Of a stretch of DNA of 64,000 nucleotides, positions 49,979 through 59,799 are shown in pieces. Each line of letters begins with the position of its first letter. Position 1 is the first letter of the stretch. Below the pieces are notes generated by a model. The model was not told the DNA's origin, did no database searches, and was given only the letters and a program-made list of their open reading frames with translations. Position numbers and translations under genes: made by a program. The stretch is from Streptococcus mitis. GTDB taxonomy: Bacteria > Bacillota > Bacilli > Lactobacillales > Streptococcaceae. The stretch covers positions 750,501 to 814,500 of the forward strand of contig NZ_CP028415.1 of assembly GCF_000722765.2 (NCBI RefSeq), in the 5' to 3' direction.

Positions 49979-51164
49979 CTGGAAGGATAATCTGCGCATT
50001 GCCTGGTTTGGTAATTTTCTAACTGGAGCCAGTATTTCTTTGGTTGTGCCCTTTATGCCCATCTTTGTGGAAAATTTAGGTGTAGGGAGTGATCAAGCTG
50101 CTTTTTATGCAGGTTTAGCTATTTCTGTCTCTGCCATTTCTGCAGCACTTTTCTCTCCTATCTGGGGCATCCTTGCTGACAAATACGGTCGAAAACCCAT
50201 GATGATTCGGGCTGGCATGGCCATGACTATCACTATGGGAGGCTTGGCTTTTGTGCCAAATATTTATTGGTTAATCTTTCTTCGTTTATTAAACGGTGTA
50301 TTTGCGGGTTTTGTTCCCAATGCAACGGCCTTGATAGCTAGTCAGGTTCCCAAGGAGAAATCAGGCTCTGCTCTCGGGACTTTGTCTACAGGAGTAGTTG
50401 CAGGCACTCTAACGGGTCCCTTTATTGGTGGCTTTATCGCAGAATTATTTGGTATTCGTACAGTTTTCTTACTGGTTGGTAGTTTTCTGTTTTTAGCTGC
50501 TATTTTGACTATTTGCTTTATCAAGGAAGATTTTCAACCAGTAGCCAAGGAAAAGGCCATCCCAACAAAGGAATTATTTACATCAGTTAAATATCCCTAT
50601 CTTTTGCTCAACCTCTTTCTGACCAGTTTTGTCATCCAATTTTCAGCCCAATCCATTGGCCCTATCTTAGCTCTGTATGTGCGCGACTTAGGCCAGACAG
50701 AGAATCTTCTTTTTGTATCTGGTTTGATTGTATCCAGTATGGGCTTTTCCAGTATGATGAGTGCAGGAGTCATGGGAAAGCTAGGTGACAAGGTGGGCAA
50801 CCATCGCCTCTTGGTTGTAGCCCAGTTTTATTCAGTTATTATCTATCTCCTCTGTGCCAATGCCTCTAGCCCCTTTCAACTAGGACTCTATCGTTTCCTC
50901 TTTGGCTTGGGGACAGGTGCCTTGATTCCTGGAGTTAATGCCCTTCTTAGCAAGATGACGCCCAAAACCGGCATTTCGAGGGTCTTTGCCTTCAATCAGG
51001 TATTCTTTTATCTGGGAGGTGTCGTTGGACCTATGGCAGGTTCTGCAGTAGCAGGTCAATTTGGCTACCATGCTGTCTTTTATGCGACAAGCCTTTGTGT
51101 TGCCTTTAGTTGTCTCTTTAACCTGCTTCAATTTCGAACATTATTAAAAGTAAAGGAGATCTAG
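49965..51164 (+). CDS. pmrA: MFS multidrug efflux transporter PmrA
   Basis: A 399-residue major facilitator with 12 membrane segments, related to pneumococcal PmrA and linked to fluoroquinolone efflux. The start [18 protein letters not shown] is typical. The MFS loop motif [14 protein letters not shown] lies near residue 66, and GxxxGPxxGG-type motif C ([10 protein letters not shown]) near 146. As sequenced it is in frame with the shifted coaE, so a 597-residue fusion is possible on paper. Confidence 0.93.
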
Positions 51165-51313
51165 TGCGAGTAAAAATTAATCTCAAATGCTCCTCCTGTG
51201 GAAGCATCAATTACCTAACCAGTAAAAACTCAAAAACCCATCCAGACAAGATTGAGGTTTTAAAGTATTGTCCCAAGGAAAGAAAAGTAACCCTACATCT
51301 TGAATCTAAGTAG
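51164..51313 (+). CDS. rpmG: 50S ribosomal protein L33
   Basis: A 49-residue ribosomal protein starting at GTG in a TAGTG overlap with pmrA, with AAAGGAG upstream. It begins [22 protein letters not shown]. It has the first zinc pair CSSC but only one Cys (YCPKERK) where the second pair is expected, so it is an intermediate form of the zinc-binding L33 type. Confidence 0.9.
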
Positions 51314-51352
51314 ATTTTATGGTAAAATAATAGGGATTTTAAGGAGTTTGAT

Positions 51353-51586
51353 ATGTATAACCTATTATTAACCATTTTATTAGTATTATCTGTTGTGATT
51401 GTGATTGCGATTTTCATGCAACCAACCAAAAACCAATCCAGCAATGTATTTGATGCCAGCTCAGGTGATTTGTTTGAACGCAGTAAAGCACGCGGTTTTG
51501 AAGCTGTAATGCAGCGATTGACAGGGATTTTAGTCTTTTTCTGGCTAGCCATTGCCTTAGCATTGACGGTATTATCAAGTAGATAA
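51353..51586 (+). CDS. secG: Protein translocase subunit SecG
   Basis: Accessory subunit of the SecYEG channel. The 77 residues have two membrane segments (about 3-20 and 55-74) with the SecG pattern MQPTKNQSSNVFDASSGDLF between. It is preceded by TGGTAAAAT (about 51322-51330) and AAGGAG. Confidence 0.93.
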   Translation: MYNLLLTILLVLSVVIVIAIFMQPTKNQSSNVFDASSGDLFERSKARGFEAVMQRLTGILVFFWLAIALALTVLSSR

Positions 51587-51593
51587 GAAAATA

Positions 51594-51625
51594 ATGGGCA
51601 GGACTAGGTCTTTGCCTCTTTTTAT
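51594..51625 (+). terminator. Terminator after secG
   Basis: GGGCAG-GAC pairs with GTC-TTTGCC with one bulge, followed by TCTTTTTATTTTT. Confidence 0.65.
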
Positions 51626-51687
51626 TTTTAAAAGATATTTTAGAAGGTTTTACAGTAAAAGAAAATAAAAAAATCTAGAAAGAAAAT

Positions 51688-54042
51688 ATGAAAGATAGAA
51701 TAAAAGAATATTTGCAAGACAAGGGAAAGGTGACTGTCAATGACTTGGCTCATGCTTTGGGAAAAGACGGTTCCAAGGCTTTTCGTGAGTTGATTAAAAC
51801 CTTGTCCCTAATGGAAAGAAAGCACCAGATACGCTTTGAAGAAGATGGAACTTTGACTTTGGAAGTCAAGAAAAAACATGATATTACTCTCAAGGGGATT
51901 TTTCATGCTCATAAAAATGGCTTTGGCTTTGTTAGTCTGGAAGGCGAGGAGGACGACCTTTTTGTAGGAAAAAACGATGTCAACTATGCTATTGATGGTG
52001 ATACCGTTGAGGTCGTGATTAAGAAAGTCGCTGACCGAAATAAAGGAACAGCAGCCGAAGCCAAAATTATTGATATATTAGAACACAGCTTGACAACAGT
52101 TGTCGGCCAAATCGTTCTAGATCAGGAAAAACCCAAGTATGCTGGTTACATCCGTTCAAAAAATCAGAAAATCAACCAACCGATTTACGTTAAGAAACCA
52201 GCTCTAAAACTAGAGGGAACAGAAGTTCTTAAGGTCTTTATCGACAAATACCCAAGCAAGAAACATGATTTCTTTGTAGCGAGTGTCCTCGATGTGGTGG
52301 GACATTCAACGGATGTTGGGATTGATGTTCTTGAGGTTTTGGAGTCTATGGACATTGTATCCGAGTTTCCAGAGGCTGTTGTTAAGGAATCAGAAAGTGT
52401 GCCTGATGTTCCGTCTCAAAAGGATATGGAAGGTCGTCTGGATCTAAGAGATGAGATTACCTTTACCATTGATGGTGCTGATGCCAAGGACTTGGACGAT
52501 GCGGTGCATATCAAGGCCTTGAAAAATGGGAATCTGGAGCTTGGTGTTCACATCGCAGATGTTTCCTACTATGTGACCGAGGGTTCTGCCCTTGACAAGG
52601 AAGCTCTTAACCGCGCGACTTCTGTTTATGTGACAGACCGCGTGGTGCCAATGCTTCCAGAGCGTTTGTCAAATGGCATTTGCTCCCTCAATCCTCAAGT
52701 TGACCGCCTGACCCAGTCTGCCATTATGGAGATTGATAAACATGGTCGTGTAGTCAACTACACCATCACACAAACGGTTATCAAGACTAGCTTCCGTATG
52801 ACCTATAGCGATGTCAATGATATCTTAGCGGGCGACGAGGAAAAGAGACAAGAATATGAGAAACTTGTTCCAAGTATTGAACTTATGGCTAAGCTTCATG
52901 AAACTCTAGAAAACATGCGTGTGAAACGTGGAGCCCTCAATTTCGATACCAATGAAGCCAAGATTTTAGTGGATAAACAAGGTAAGCCTGTTGATATCGT
53001 TCTTCGTCAGCGTGGTGTTGCCGAGCGCATGATTGAGTCCTTTATGTTGATGGCCAATGAAACAGTTGCTGAGCATTTTAGCAAGCTGGATTTGCCTTTC
53101 ATCTATCGAATTCACGAGGAGCCCAAGGCTGAAAAGGTTCAGAAGTTTATTGACTATGCTTCGAGTTTTGGCTTGCGCATTTATGGGACTGCCAGTGAGA
53201 TTAGCCAAGAGGCCCTCCAAGACATCATGCGTACTGTTGAGGGAGAACCTTATGCGGATGTATTGTCCATGATGCTTCTTCGCTCTATGCAGCAGGCTCG
53301 CTATTCAGAGCACAATCACGGCCACTATGGCCTTGCGGCTGACTATTACACTCACTTTACCAGCCCGATTCGTCGTTATCCAGACCTTCTTGTTCACCGT
53401 ATGATTCGGGATTACGGCAGTTCTAAGGAAATAGCAGAGCATTTTGAACAAGTAATTCCAGAGATTGCGACCCAGTCTTCCAATCGTGAGCGTCGTGCCA
53501 TCGAGGCTGAGCGTGAAGTCGAAGCCATGAAAAAGGCTGAGTACATGGAAGAATACGTGGGCGAAGAGTATGATGCGGTTGTATCAAGTATTGTTAAGTT
53601 TGGTCTCTTTGTCGAATTGCCGAATACAGTTGAAGGCTTGATTCACATCACTAATTTACCTGAATTTTATCATTTCAATGAGCGTGATTTGACCCTTCGT
53701 GGGGAGAAATCGGGTACAACCTTCCGTGTAGGACAGCAGATTCGTATCCGAGTTGAAAGAGCGGATAAGATGACTGGGGAAATTGATTTCTCTTATATCC
53801 CAAGTGAATTTGATGTGATTGAAAAAGGCTTGAAACAGTCTAGTCGTAGTGAGAGAGGGCGTGGCTCAAATCGTCGTTCAGATAAGAAGGAAGACAAGAG
53901 AAAATCAGGTCGCTCAAATGATAAGCGCAAGCATTCACAAAAAGACAAGAAGAAAAAAGGAAAGAAACCTTTTTATAAGGAAGTAGCTAAGAAAGGAGCC
54001 AAGCATGGCAAAGGGCGAGGGAAAGGTCGTCGCACAAAATAA
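51688..54042 (+). CDS. rnr: Ribonuclease R
   Basis: Processive 3'-5' exoribonuclease that degrades structured RNA and works with SmpB/tmRNA. The 784 residues have an N-terminal winged helix (about 1-65), two cold-shock domains (about 70-220) and the RNB catalytic domain with [10 protein letters not shown] near residue 270. Near residue 555 is the [16 protein letters not shown] block, followed by an S1 domain (about 620-710) and a Lys/Arg-rich tail. The tail overlaps the start of smpB by 38 bases. Confidence 0.96.
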
Positions 54043-54472
54043 AAAGGCGCGTCACGACTATACAATCGTAGATACGCTAGAGGCAGGAATGGTCCTGACT
54101 GGAACTGAAATCAAGAGTGTACGAGCAGCTCGAATCAATCTCAAGGATGGCTTTGCCCAAGTAAAAAATGGAGAAGTCTGGTTGAGTAATGTTCATATCG
54201 CTCCTTACGAAGAGGGCAATATCTGGAACCAAGAACCAGAACGTCGCCGCAAACTCCTGCTCCATAAGAAACAAATTCAAAAATTGGAACAAGAGACTAA
54301 AGGAACAGGAATGACGCTGGTTCCTCTTAAAGTCTATATCAAAGATGGCTATGCCAAGCTCCTTTTAGGTTTAGCTAAAGGGAAGCATGACTATGATAAA
54401 CGGGAGTCTATCAAACGACGTGAGCAAAACCGCGACATTGCGCGTGTTATGAAAGCTGTTAATCAGCGATAA
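54005..54472 (+). CDS. smpB: tmRNA-binding protein SmpB
   Basis: Partner of tmRNA in trans-translation. The 155 residues show [28 protein letters not shown] and the C-terminal tail [13 protein letters not shown] that enters the decoding site. It overlaps rnr, its functional partner. Confidence 0.97.
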
Positions 54473-54486
54473 AAAGAGGAATGAAG

Positions 54487-55347
54487 ATGGAAAAACTAGT
54501 TGCCTATAAACGTATGCCTTTGTGGACTAAAGAAACTATGCCAGAGGCTGTTCAGCAGAAACACAATACCAAGGTTGGGACTTGGGGGAAAATTACTGTC
54601 TTGAAGGGAGCTCTCAAGTTTATTGAATTGACAGAAGATGGTGAGGTTTTAGCTGAGCACCTCTTTGAAGCAGGAGCCGACAATCCAATGGCGCAACCTC
54701 AAGTCTGGCACCGAGTGGAAGCTGCCACAGACGATGTAGAATGGTACTTGGAATTTTATTGTAAACCTGAGGATTATTTCCCTAAAAAATACAATACCAA
54801 TCCTGTTCATTCAGAAGTTCTAGAGGCAATGCAGACAGTAAAACCAGGGAAAGCCTTGGATTTGGGCTGTGGTCAAGGCCGTAATGCACTCTTTCTAGCC
54901 CAGCAAGGTTTTGATGTGACAGCTGTGGATCAAAATGAACTGGCCCTTGAAATCTTGCAAAGCATTGTTGAGCAGGAAGATTTGGATATGCCTGTTGGTC
55001 TTTATGATATCAATTCAGCTAGCATTGGGCAAGCTTATGATTTCATCGTATCGACAGTTGTTTTGATGTTTTTGCAAGCAGACCGTATTCCTGAAATTAT
55101 CAAAAATATGCAGGAGAAAACCACTGTTGGTGGCTATAATCTTATCGTCTGTGCCATGGACACGGAGGATTATCCTTGCTCAGTTAACTTCCCATTCACA
55201 TTTAAAGAGGGAGAATTGGCTGAATACTACAAGGATTGGGAGTTGGTCAAGTACAATGAAAATCCTGGTCATCTTCACCGTCGCGATGAGAATGGCAATC
55301 GCATTCAACTACGCTTTGCGACCATGCTAGCTAAGAAAATCAAGTAA
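54487..55347 (+). CDS. tehB: SAM-dependent methyltransferase, TehB type
   Basis: The 286-residue protein has an N-terminal DUF1971/cupin-like domain (about 1-90, PQVWHRVEAA) and a C-terminal SAM-methyltransferase domain with motif I ALDLGCGQGRNALFLA near 122. TehB confers tellurite resistance in other bacteria; the physiological role is unclear. The second ATG is chosen because GAGGAATG supplies its binding site. A terminator/competence-box repeat follows. Confidence 0.88.
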   Translation: MEKLVAYKRMPLWTKETMPEAVQQKHNTKVGTWGKITVLKGALKFIELTEDGEVLAEHLFEAGADNPMAQPQVWHRVEAATDDVEWYLEFYCKPEDYFPKKYNTNPVHSEVLEAMQTVKPGKALDLGCGQGRNALFLAQQGFDVTAVDQNELALEILQSIVEQEDLDMPVGLYDINSASIGQAYDFIVSTVVLMFLQADRIPEIIKNMQEKTTVGGYNLIVCAMDTEDYPCSVNFPFTFKEGELAEYYKDWELVKYNENPGHLHRRDENGNRIQLRFATMLAKKIK

Positions 55348-55356
55348 ACACACATG

Positions 55357-55398
55357 AAGATTAGGAATTTTCCTGATCTTTTTTCTTTTTTACGAATA
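55357..55398 (+). repeat. 42-bp direct repeat, copy 1 (terminator plus competence box)
   Basis: AAGATTAGGAATTTTCCTGATC with its T-run forms the tehB terminator, and the repeat ends in TACGAATA. It matches the copy at 56181-56222 at 40 of 42 positions. The pair flanks hicAB. Confidence 0.88.
55391..55398 (+). promoter_or_regulatory. SigX competence box upstream of hicAB
   Basis: A perfect TACGAATA behind TTTTTTCTTTTTT, as in the coiA and comEA promoters. Transcription from it would enter hicAB. Confidence 0.75.
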
Positions 55399-55413
55399 GA
55401 TAAGATAGAAGAA

Positions 55414-55442
55414 TTGACAAAAATACGCATTATAAGTATAAT
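55414..55442 (+). promoter_or_regulatory. Consensus SigA promoter of hicAB
   Basis: A perfect TTGACA, a 17-bp spacer and a perfect TATAAT. The ATG of hicA lies 24 nt after the -10. Toxin-antitoxin promoters are typically autoregulated by the antitoxin. Confidence 0.88.
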
Positions 55443-55465
55443 TTTAGATAGAAAAGTGACCATAC

Positions 55466-55760
55466 ATGCCAATCACAGGTAAGGAAATGGTAAAATTATA
55501 CTCAATGAAAATCAAAGAGCAAACTAGGAAGCTGACCGCAGGCTGTACTTGAGTACGTCAAGGAGAAGCTGACGTGGTTTGAATTTGATTTTCGAAGAGT
55601 ATTAGCTCTTGCAAATGGCTGGATTGAAGTACGTAAGAGAGGAAGTCATTATCATTTTAAGAAAGAAGGGGTTCCCTATCTTGTCACTATTCCAGTTCAC
55701 GGTAATGAGGATCTAGGAAAAGGTTTAGAGAGAAAAATATTAAAAGATTTGGGATTATAG
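55466..55760 (+). pseudogene. hicA: HicA toxin gene split by a BOX element
   Basis: HicA is a small dsRBD-like mRNA interferase. The first 11 codons (MPITGKEMVKL) are intact, the BOX element follows, and the remaining 51 codons resume after it, including the active His in RGSHYHF and the PVHGNEDLGKGLERKILKDLGL end. Removing the element and one flanking TTA gives an intact 62-residue HicA. As it stands, translation stops at a TGA inside the BOX and the distal part is out of frame. No good Shine-Dalgarno is seen. Confidence 0.9.
55499..55601 (+). repeat. BOX element (A-C type, no boxB), copy 2, inside hicA
   Basis: The 103-bp element runs TACTC to GAGTA with boxA-like ACTCAATGAAAATCAAAGAG and boxC-like GACGTGGTTTGAA...TTTTCGAAGAG. 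TTA flanks it on both sides (55496-55498 and 55602-55604). It is almost identical to copy 1 at 13333-13435 in the opposite orientation. Confidence 0.92.
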
Positions 55761-55787
55761 TTGATTTGGAAATTGTGGAGGTGTATT

Positions 55788-56165
55788 ATGCTAAAATCTT
55801 ATCCTGCTATTTTTCATAGAGAAGGCACTGGATACTGGGTTGAATTTCCTGAATTTGGAGGCGGGACTGAAGGAGCAACGATTGAACTTGCAATGAAAAA
55901 TGCTCGGGAAATGCTTGAGAGTGTTTTAGCATCTTATATTGATGAAGGACTGGCTTTGCCTACTCCTAGTGACATTGCTGAGTTGAAAGCTCCTGATGGA
56001 TTTGTGACTTTGATTCAGGTCAATCCCTTGCCTTTCGTAAAGAATAATAAGGCGATTCGAAAAAATGTTACGGTTCCAGAGTGGCTAGTCAGACTTGCAG
56101 ATCGTGAGAAAGTGAACTATTCTGAAGTGTTGACACAAGCTCTTGAAAGTCGCTTGCAACTCTAA
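55788..56165 (+). CDS. hicB: HicB antitoxin
   Basis: The 125-residue protein has a partial RNase H-like N-domain (SYPAIFHREGTGYWVEFPEFGGGTEGATIELAMKNA, in parts, residues 3-40) and a C-terminal ribbon-helix-helix DNA-binding region (KNVTVPEWLVRLADREKVNYSEVLTQAL, in parts, from about 95). It is intact although its toxin partner is broken. GGAGG lies eight bases upstream of the chosen ATG. Its terminator is the second 42-bp repeat. Confidence 0.9.
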   Translation: MLKSYPAIFHREGTGYWVEFPEFGGGTEGATIELAMKNAREMLESVLASYIDEGLALPTPSDIAELKAPDGFVTLIQVNPLPFVKNNKAIRKNVTVPEWLVRLADREKVNYSEVLTQALESRLQL

Positions 56166-56180
56166 AATTATAGAGTGATC

Positions 56181-56222
56181 AAGATTAGGAAATTTCCTGA
56201 TCTTTTTTCTTTTTTGCGAATA
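56181..56222 (+). repeat. 42-bp direct repeat, copy 2 (terminator plus competence box)
   Basis: AAGATTAGGAAATTTCCTGATC plus T-run, ending in TGCGAATA. It ends hicB transcription and holds the coiA promoter. It differs from copy 1 at two positions. Confidence 0.88.
56215..56222 (+). promoter_or_regulatory. SigX competence box of coiA
   Basis: TGCGAATA behind a T-rich tract, 21 nt before the coiA ATG. It has one change (A to G) from the TACGAATA seen at copy 1. Confidence 0.85.
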
Positions 56223-56243
56223 ATATAGAAAAGGAGGGAAATC

Positions 56244-57197
56244 ATGTTTGTTGCGAGAGATGCTAGGGGAGAATTGGTAAATGTGTTAGAGGATGAACTT
56301 GAGAAGGAAGAATACACCTGCCCAGCTTGTGGAGGTAAGCTCCGTTTGCGTCAAGGACCAAGTGTCCGGACCCATTTTGCCCACAAATCCCTAAAAGATT
56401 GTGATTTTTCCTCTGAAAATGAAAGTCCAGAACATCTGGAAAATAAGGAAGTCCTCTATCACTGGTTGAAAAAAGAGGCCGAGGTGCAATTAGAATACCT
56501 GCTTCCAGAGCTTAAACAGATTGCGGATGTGTTTGTAAATGGCAACCTAGCTTTAGAGGTTCAGTGTAGCTCCTTGCCTCAAAAAGTTCTTAAAGAGCGC
56601 AGTGAGGGCTATCGTAGTCAGGGTTACCAAGTACTGTGGTTGCTGGGGGAAAAACTGTGGCTCAAGGATCGTTTGACTCGTCTGCAAGAAGGTTTTCTTT
56701 ATTTCAGTCAAAATATGGGATTTTATGTTTGGGAAGTAGACAAGGAAAAACAGGTTTTAAGACTCAAATACCTGATTCACCAAAATCTCCGAGGTAAACT
56801 CCATTATCAGATTAAGGAATTTCCCTATGGTCACGGTAGTTTACTGGAGATATTACGTTTTCCCTATAAGAAACAAAAAATATCTTATTTTACAGTTTCT
56901 CAGGACAAGGACATTTGTCGCTATATCCGACAGCAACTTTATTATCAAAATCCCATTTGGATGAAAGAACAAGCAGAAGCCTATCAGAAGGGAGAAAATC
57001 TCCTGACTTATGGACTAAAAGAATGGTATCCACAAATTCGACCACTAGTAGGCGAGTTTTGCCAAATTGAGAAAGATTTGACTCGCTATTATCAGTATTT
57101 TCAAACCTATTACCAAAAAAATCCTCAAAATGATTGGCAAAAGCTTTATCCACCAGCCTTTTATCAGCAATATTTCTTAAAAAATATGGTAGAATAG
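56244..57197 (+). CDS. coiA: Competence protein CoiA
   Basis: Late competence protein needed for recombination of incoming DNA. The 317 residues have a zinc-ribbon-like start (YTCPACGGKLRLRQG, near residue 28, and THFAHKS) and a nuclease-like core (ADVFVNGNLALEVQCSS, near 95) of the CoiA family. AAGGAGGG lies upstream and the SigX box drives it. pepF follows at 18 nt. Confidence 0.94.
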   Translation: MFVARDARGELVNVLEDELEKEEYTCPACGGKLRLRQGPSVRTHFAHKSLKDCDFSSENESPEHLENKEVLYHWLKKEAEVQLEYLLPELKQIADVFVNGNLALEVQCSSLPQKVLKERSEGYRSQGYQVLWLLGEKLWLKDRLTRLQEGFLYFSQNMGFYVWEVDKEKQVLRLKYLIHQNLRGKLHYQIKEFPYGHGSLLEILRFPYKKQKISYFTVSQDKDICRYIRQQLYYQNPIWMKEQAEAYQKGENLLTYGLKEWYPQIRPLVGEFCQIEKDLTRYYQYFQTYYQKNPQNDWQKLYPPAFYQQYFLKNMVE

Positions 57198-57215
57198 AAA
57201 GGATGGAGGAATCTA

Positions 57216-59018
57216 ATGGTATTACAAAGACATGAAATAAATGAAAAAGATACATGGGATCTATCAACGATCTACCCAACTGACCAGGCTTGGGAAGAAG
57301 CCTTAAAAGATTTAACAGAACAATTGGAGAAAGTAGCCCAGTATGAAGGTCATCTCTTGGATAGTGCGGATAGCCTACTCGAAATTACTGAATTTTCTCT
57401 TGAAATGGAACGCCAAATGGAGAAGCTTTACGTTTATGCTCATATGAAGAATGACCAAGACACACGTGAAGCCAAGTATCAAGAGTACTATGCTAAGGCC
57501 ATGACACTCTACAGCCAGCTAGACCAAGCTTTTTCATTCTATGAACCTGAATTTATGGAAATCAGTGAAGAGCAGTATGCTGACTTTTTAGAAGCTCAGC
57601 CAAAATTGCAGGTTTATCAACACTATTTTGACAAGCTTTTGCAAGGCAAGGAACACGTTCTTTCACAACGTGAAGAAGAATTATTAGCTGGAGCTGGGGA
57701 AATCTTTGGTTCGGCAAGTGAAACCTTCGCTATCTTGGACAATGCGGATATTGTGTTCCCTTATGTCCTCGACGATGATGGTAAGGAAGTTCAGCTATCT
57801 CATGGGACTTACACACGTTTGATGGAGTCTAAAAATCGTGAGGTGCGTCGTGGTGCCTATCAAGCACTTTATGCGACTTATGAACAATTCCAACATACCT
57901 ATGCCAAAACCTTGCAAACCAATGTTAAGGTGCAAAACTATCGTGCAAAAGTTCGTAACTACAAGAGTGCTCGTCATGCAGCCCTCGCAGCGAATTTTGT
58001 TCCAGAAAGTGTTTATGACAATTTGGTAGCAGCAGTTCGCAAGCATTTGCCACTCTTGCATCGTTACCTTGAACTTCGTTCAAAAATCTTGGGAATTTCA
58101 GACCTCAAGATGTACGATGTCTACACACCACTTTCATCTGTTGAATACAGTTTTACCTACCAAGAAGCCTTGAAAAAGGCAGAAGATGCCTTGGCAGTCT
58201 TGGGTGAGGATTACTTGAGCCGTGTTAAACGTGCCTTCAGTGAGCGTTGGATTGATGTTTACGAAAACCAAGGCAAGCGTTCAGGGGCCTACTCTGGTGG
58301 TTCTTACGATACAAATGCCTTTATGCTTCTCAACTGGCAGGACAATCTAGACAATCTCTTTACTCTTGTCCATGAGACTGGTCACAGTATGCACTCAAGC
58401 TATACTCGTGAAACTCAGCCTTATGTTTACGGAGATTATTCTATCTTCTTGGCTGAGATTGCCTCAACGACCAATGAAAATATTTTGACGGAGAAATTAT
58501 TGGAAGAAGTGGAAGATGATGCAACGCGCTTTGCTATTCTCAATAACTTCCTAGATGGTTTCCGTGGAACAGTTTTCCGCCAAACTCAATTTGCTGAGTT
58601 TGAACACGCGATTCACCAAGCGGATCAAAATGGTGAAGTCTTGACAAGTGATTTCTTAAATAAACTCTACGCAGACTTGAACCAAGAGTATTATGGTTTG
58701 AGTAAGGAAGACAATCCTGAAATCCAATACGAGTGGGCACGCATTCCACACTTCTACTATAACTACTATGTATACCAATATTCAACAGGTTTTGCAGCAG
58801 CCTCAGCTTTGGCTGAAAAGATTGTTCATGGTAGTCAAGAAGACCGTGACCGCTATATCGACTATCTCAAGGCAGGTAAATCTGACTATCCACTTAATGT
58901 CATGAGAAAAGCTGGTGTTGATATGGAGAAGGAAGACTACCTCAATGATGCCTTTGCAGTCTTTGAACGTCGTTTGAATGAGTTTGAAGCCCTTGTTGAA
59001 AAATTGGGATTGGCATAA
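57216..59018 (+). CDS. pepF: Oligoendopeptidase F
   Basis: Cytoplasmic zinc metallopeptidase of family M3. The 600 residues carry the HExxH motif in [14 protein letters not shown] near residue 388 and the third ligand region [11 protein letters not shown] near 415. It lies between coiA and the methyltransferase gene and probably receives read-through from the competence promoter. Confidence 0.95.
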   Translation: MVLQRHEINEKDTWDLSTIYPTDQAWEEALKDLTEQLEKVAQYEGHLLDSADSLLEITEFSLEMERQMEKLYVYAHMKNDQDTREAKYQEYYAKAMTLYSQLDQAFSFYEPEFMEISEEQYADFLEAQPKLQVYQHYFDKLLQGKEHVLSQREEELLAGAGEIFGSASETFAILDNADIVFPYVLDDDGKEVQLSHGTYTRLMESKNREVRRGAYQALYATYEQFQHTYAKTLQTNVKVQNYRAKVRNYKSARHAALAANFVPESVYDNLVAAVRKHLPLLHRYLELRSKILGISDLKMYDVYTPLSSVEYSFTYQEALKKAEDALAVLGEDYLSRVKRAFSERWIDVYENQGKRSGAYSGGSYDTNAFMLLNWQDNLDNLFTLVHETGHSMHSSYTRETQPYVYGDYSIFLAEIASTTNENILTEKLLEEVEDDATRFAILNNFLDGFRGTVFRQTQFAEFEHAIHQADQNGEVLTSDFLNKLYADLNQEYYGLSKEDNPEIQYEWARIPHFYYNYYVYQYSTGFAAASALAEKIVHGSQEDRDRYIDYLKAGKSDYPLNVMRKAGVDMEKEDYLNDAFAVFERRLNEFEALVEKLGLA

Positions 59019-59019
59019 G

Positions 59020-59733
59020 ATGGTTGAATCGTATAGTAAAAATGCCAACCATAATATGCGTCGCCCTGTTGTCAAGGAAGAAATTGTGGACTTGATGCGT
59101 CAGCGTCAAAAGCAAGTTACAGGTTCTTTGAAAGAATTGGAAGACTTTGCCCGCAAGGAAAATATTCCCATTATTCCCCATGAAACGGTTGCTTATTTCC
59201 GTTTTCTCATGGAAACCATGCAGCCTAAAAATATTCTGGAAATTGGGTCGGCTATCGGTTTTTCAGCCCTCTTGATGGCGGAACATGCTCCAAAGGCCAA
59301 GATTACAACCATTGACCGCAATCCAGAAATGATTGGATTTGCCAAGGGAAATTTCGCCCAGTTTGACAGTCGCAAGCAAATTACGCTCCTAGAAGGAGAT
59401 GCGGTAGATGTCTTATCTACCTTGACAGAGTCCTATGATTTCGTCTTTATGGATTCAGCCAAGTCTAAATACATCGTCTTTCTGCCAGAAATCCTCAAAC
59501 ATTTGGAAGTCGGTGGTGTGGTTGTCTTGGATGATATTTTTCAAGGTGGTGATGTTGCCAAGGACATTATGGAAGTTCGTCGAGGACAGCGAACTATTTA
59601 CAGAGGACTTCAAAGACTATTTGATGCAACCTTAGACAATCCAGGACTCACCGCAACACTAGTACCTCTGGGGGACGGCATTCTCATGCTTCGTAAAAAT
59701 GTAGCAGATGTTCAATTGCCTGACAGCGAATGA
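59020..59733 (+). CDS. O-methyltransferase family protein (TrmR-like)
   Basis: The 237-residue SAM-dependent methyltransferase has motif I ILEIGSAIGFSALLMA near residue 68, the acidic DRNPEM, and FVFMDSAKSKYIVFLPEIL near 137. The family (O-methyltransf_3) includes the tRNA 5-hydroxyuridine methyltransferase TrmR, and this protein may act on tRNA. The start chosen follows pepF by one base; a longer frame would lie inside pepF. Confidence 0.85.
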   Translation: MVESYSKNANHNMRRPVVKEEIVDLMRQRQKQVTGSLKELEDFARKENIPIIPHETVAYFRFLMETMQPKNILEIGSAIGFSALLMAEHAPKAKITTIDRNPEMIGFAKGNFAQFDSRKQITLLEGDAVDVLSTLTESYDFVFMDSAKSKYIVFLPEILKHLEVGGVVVLDDIFQGGDVAKDIMEVRRGQRTIYRGLQRLFDATLDNPGLTATLVPLGDGILMLRKNVADVQLPDSE

Positions 59734-59799
59734 TTTTCAGAAAAATTTAAGAAAATATAGTAAAATAGATAGGGTAACACTTATCTCAAAGGAGTAGAC

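Noticed and set aside
49374..51164. A genuine CoaE-PmrA bifunctional protein
   Set aside because: A cytoplasmic kinase fused to the N-terminus of a 12-segment transporter has no known precedent, and adding one A to a homopolymer restores two normal overlapping genes.
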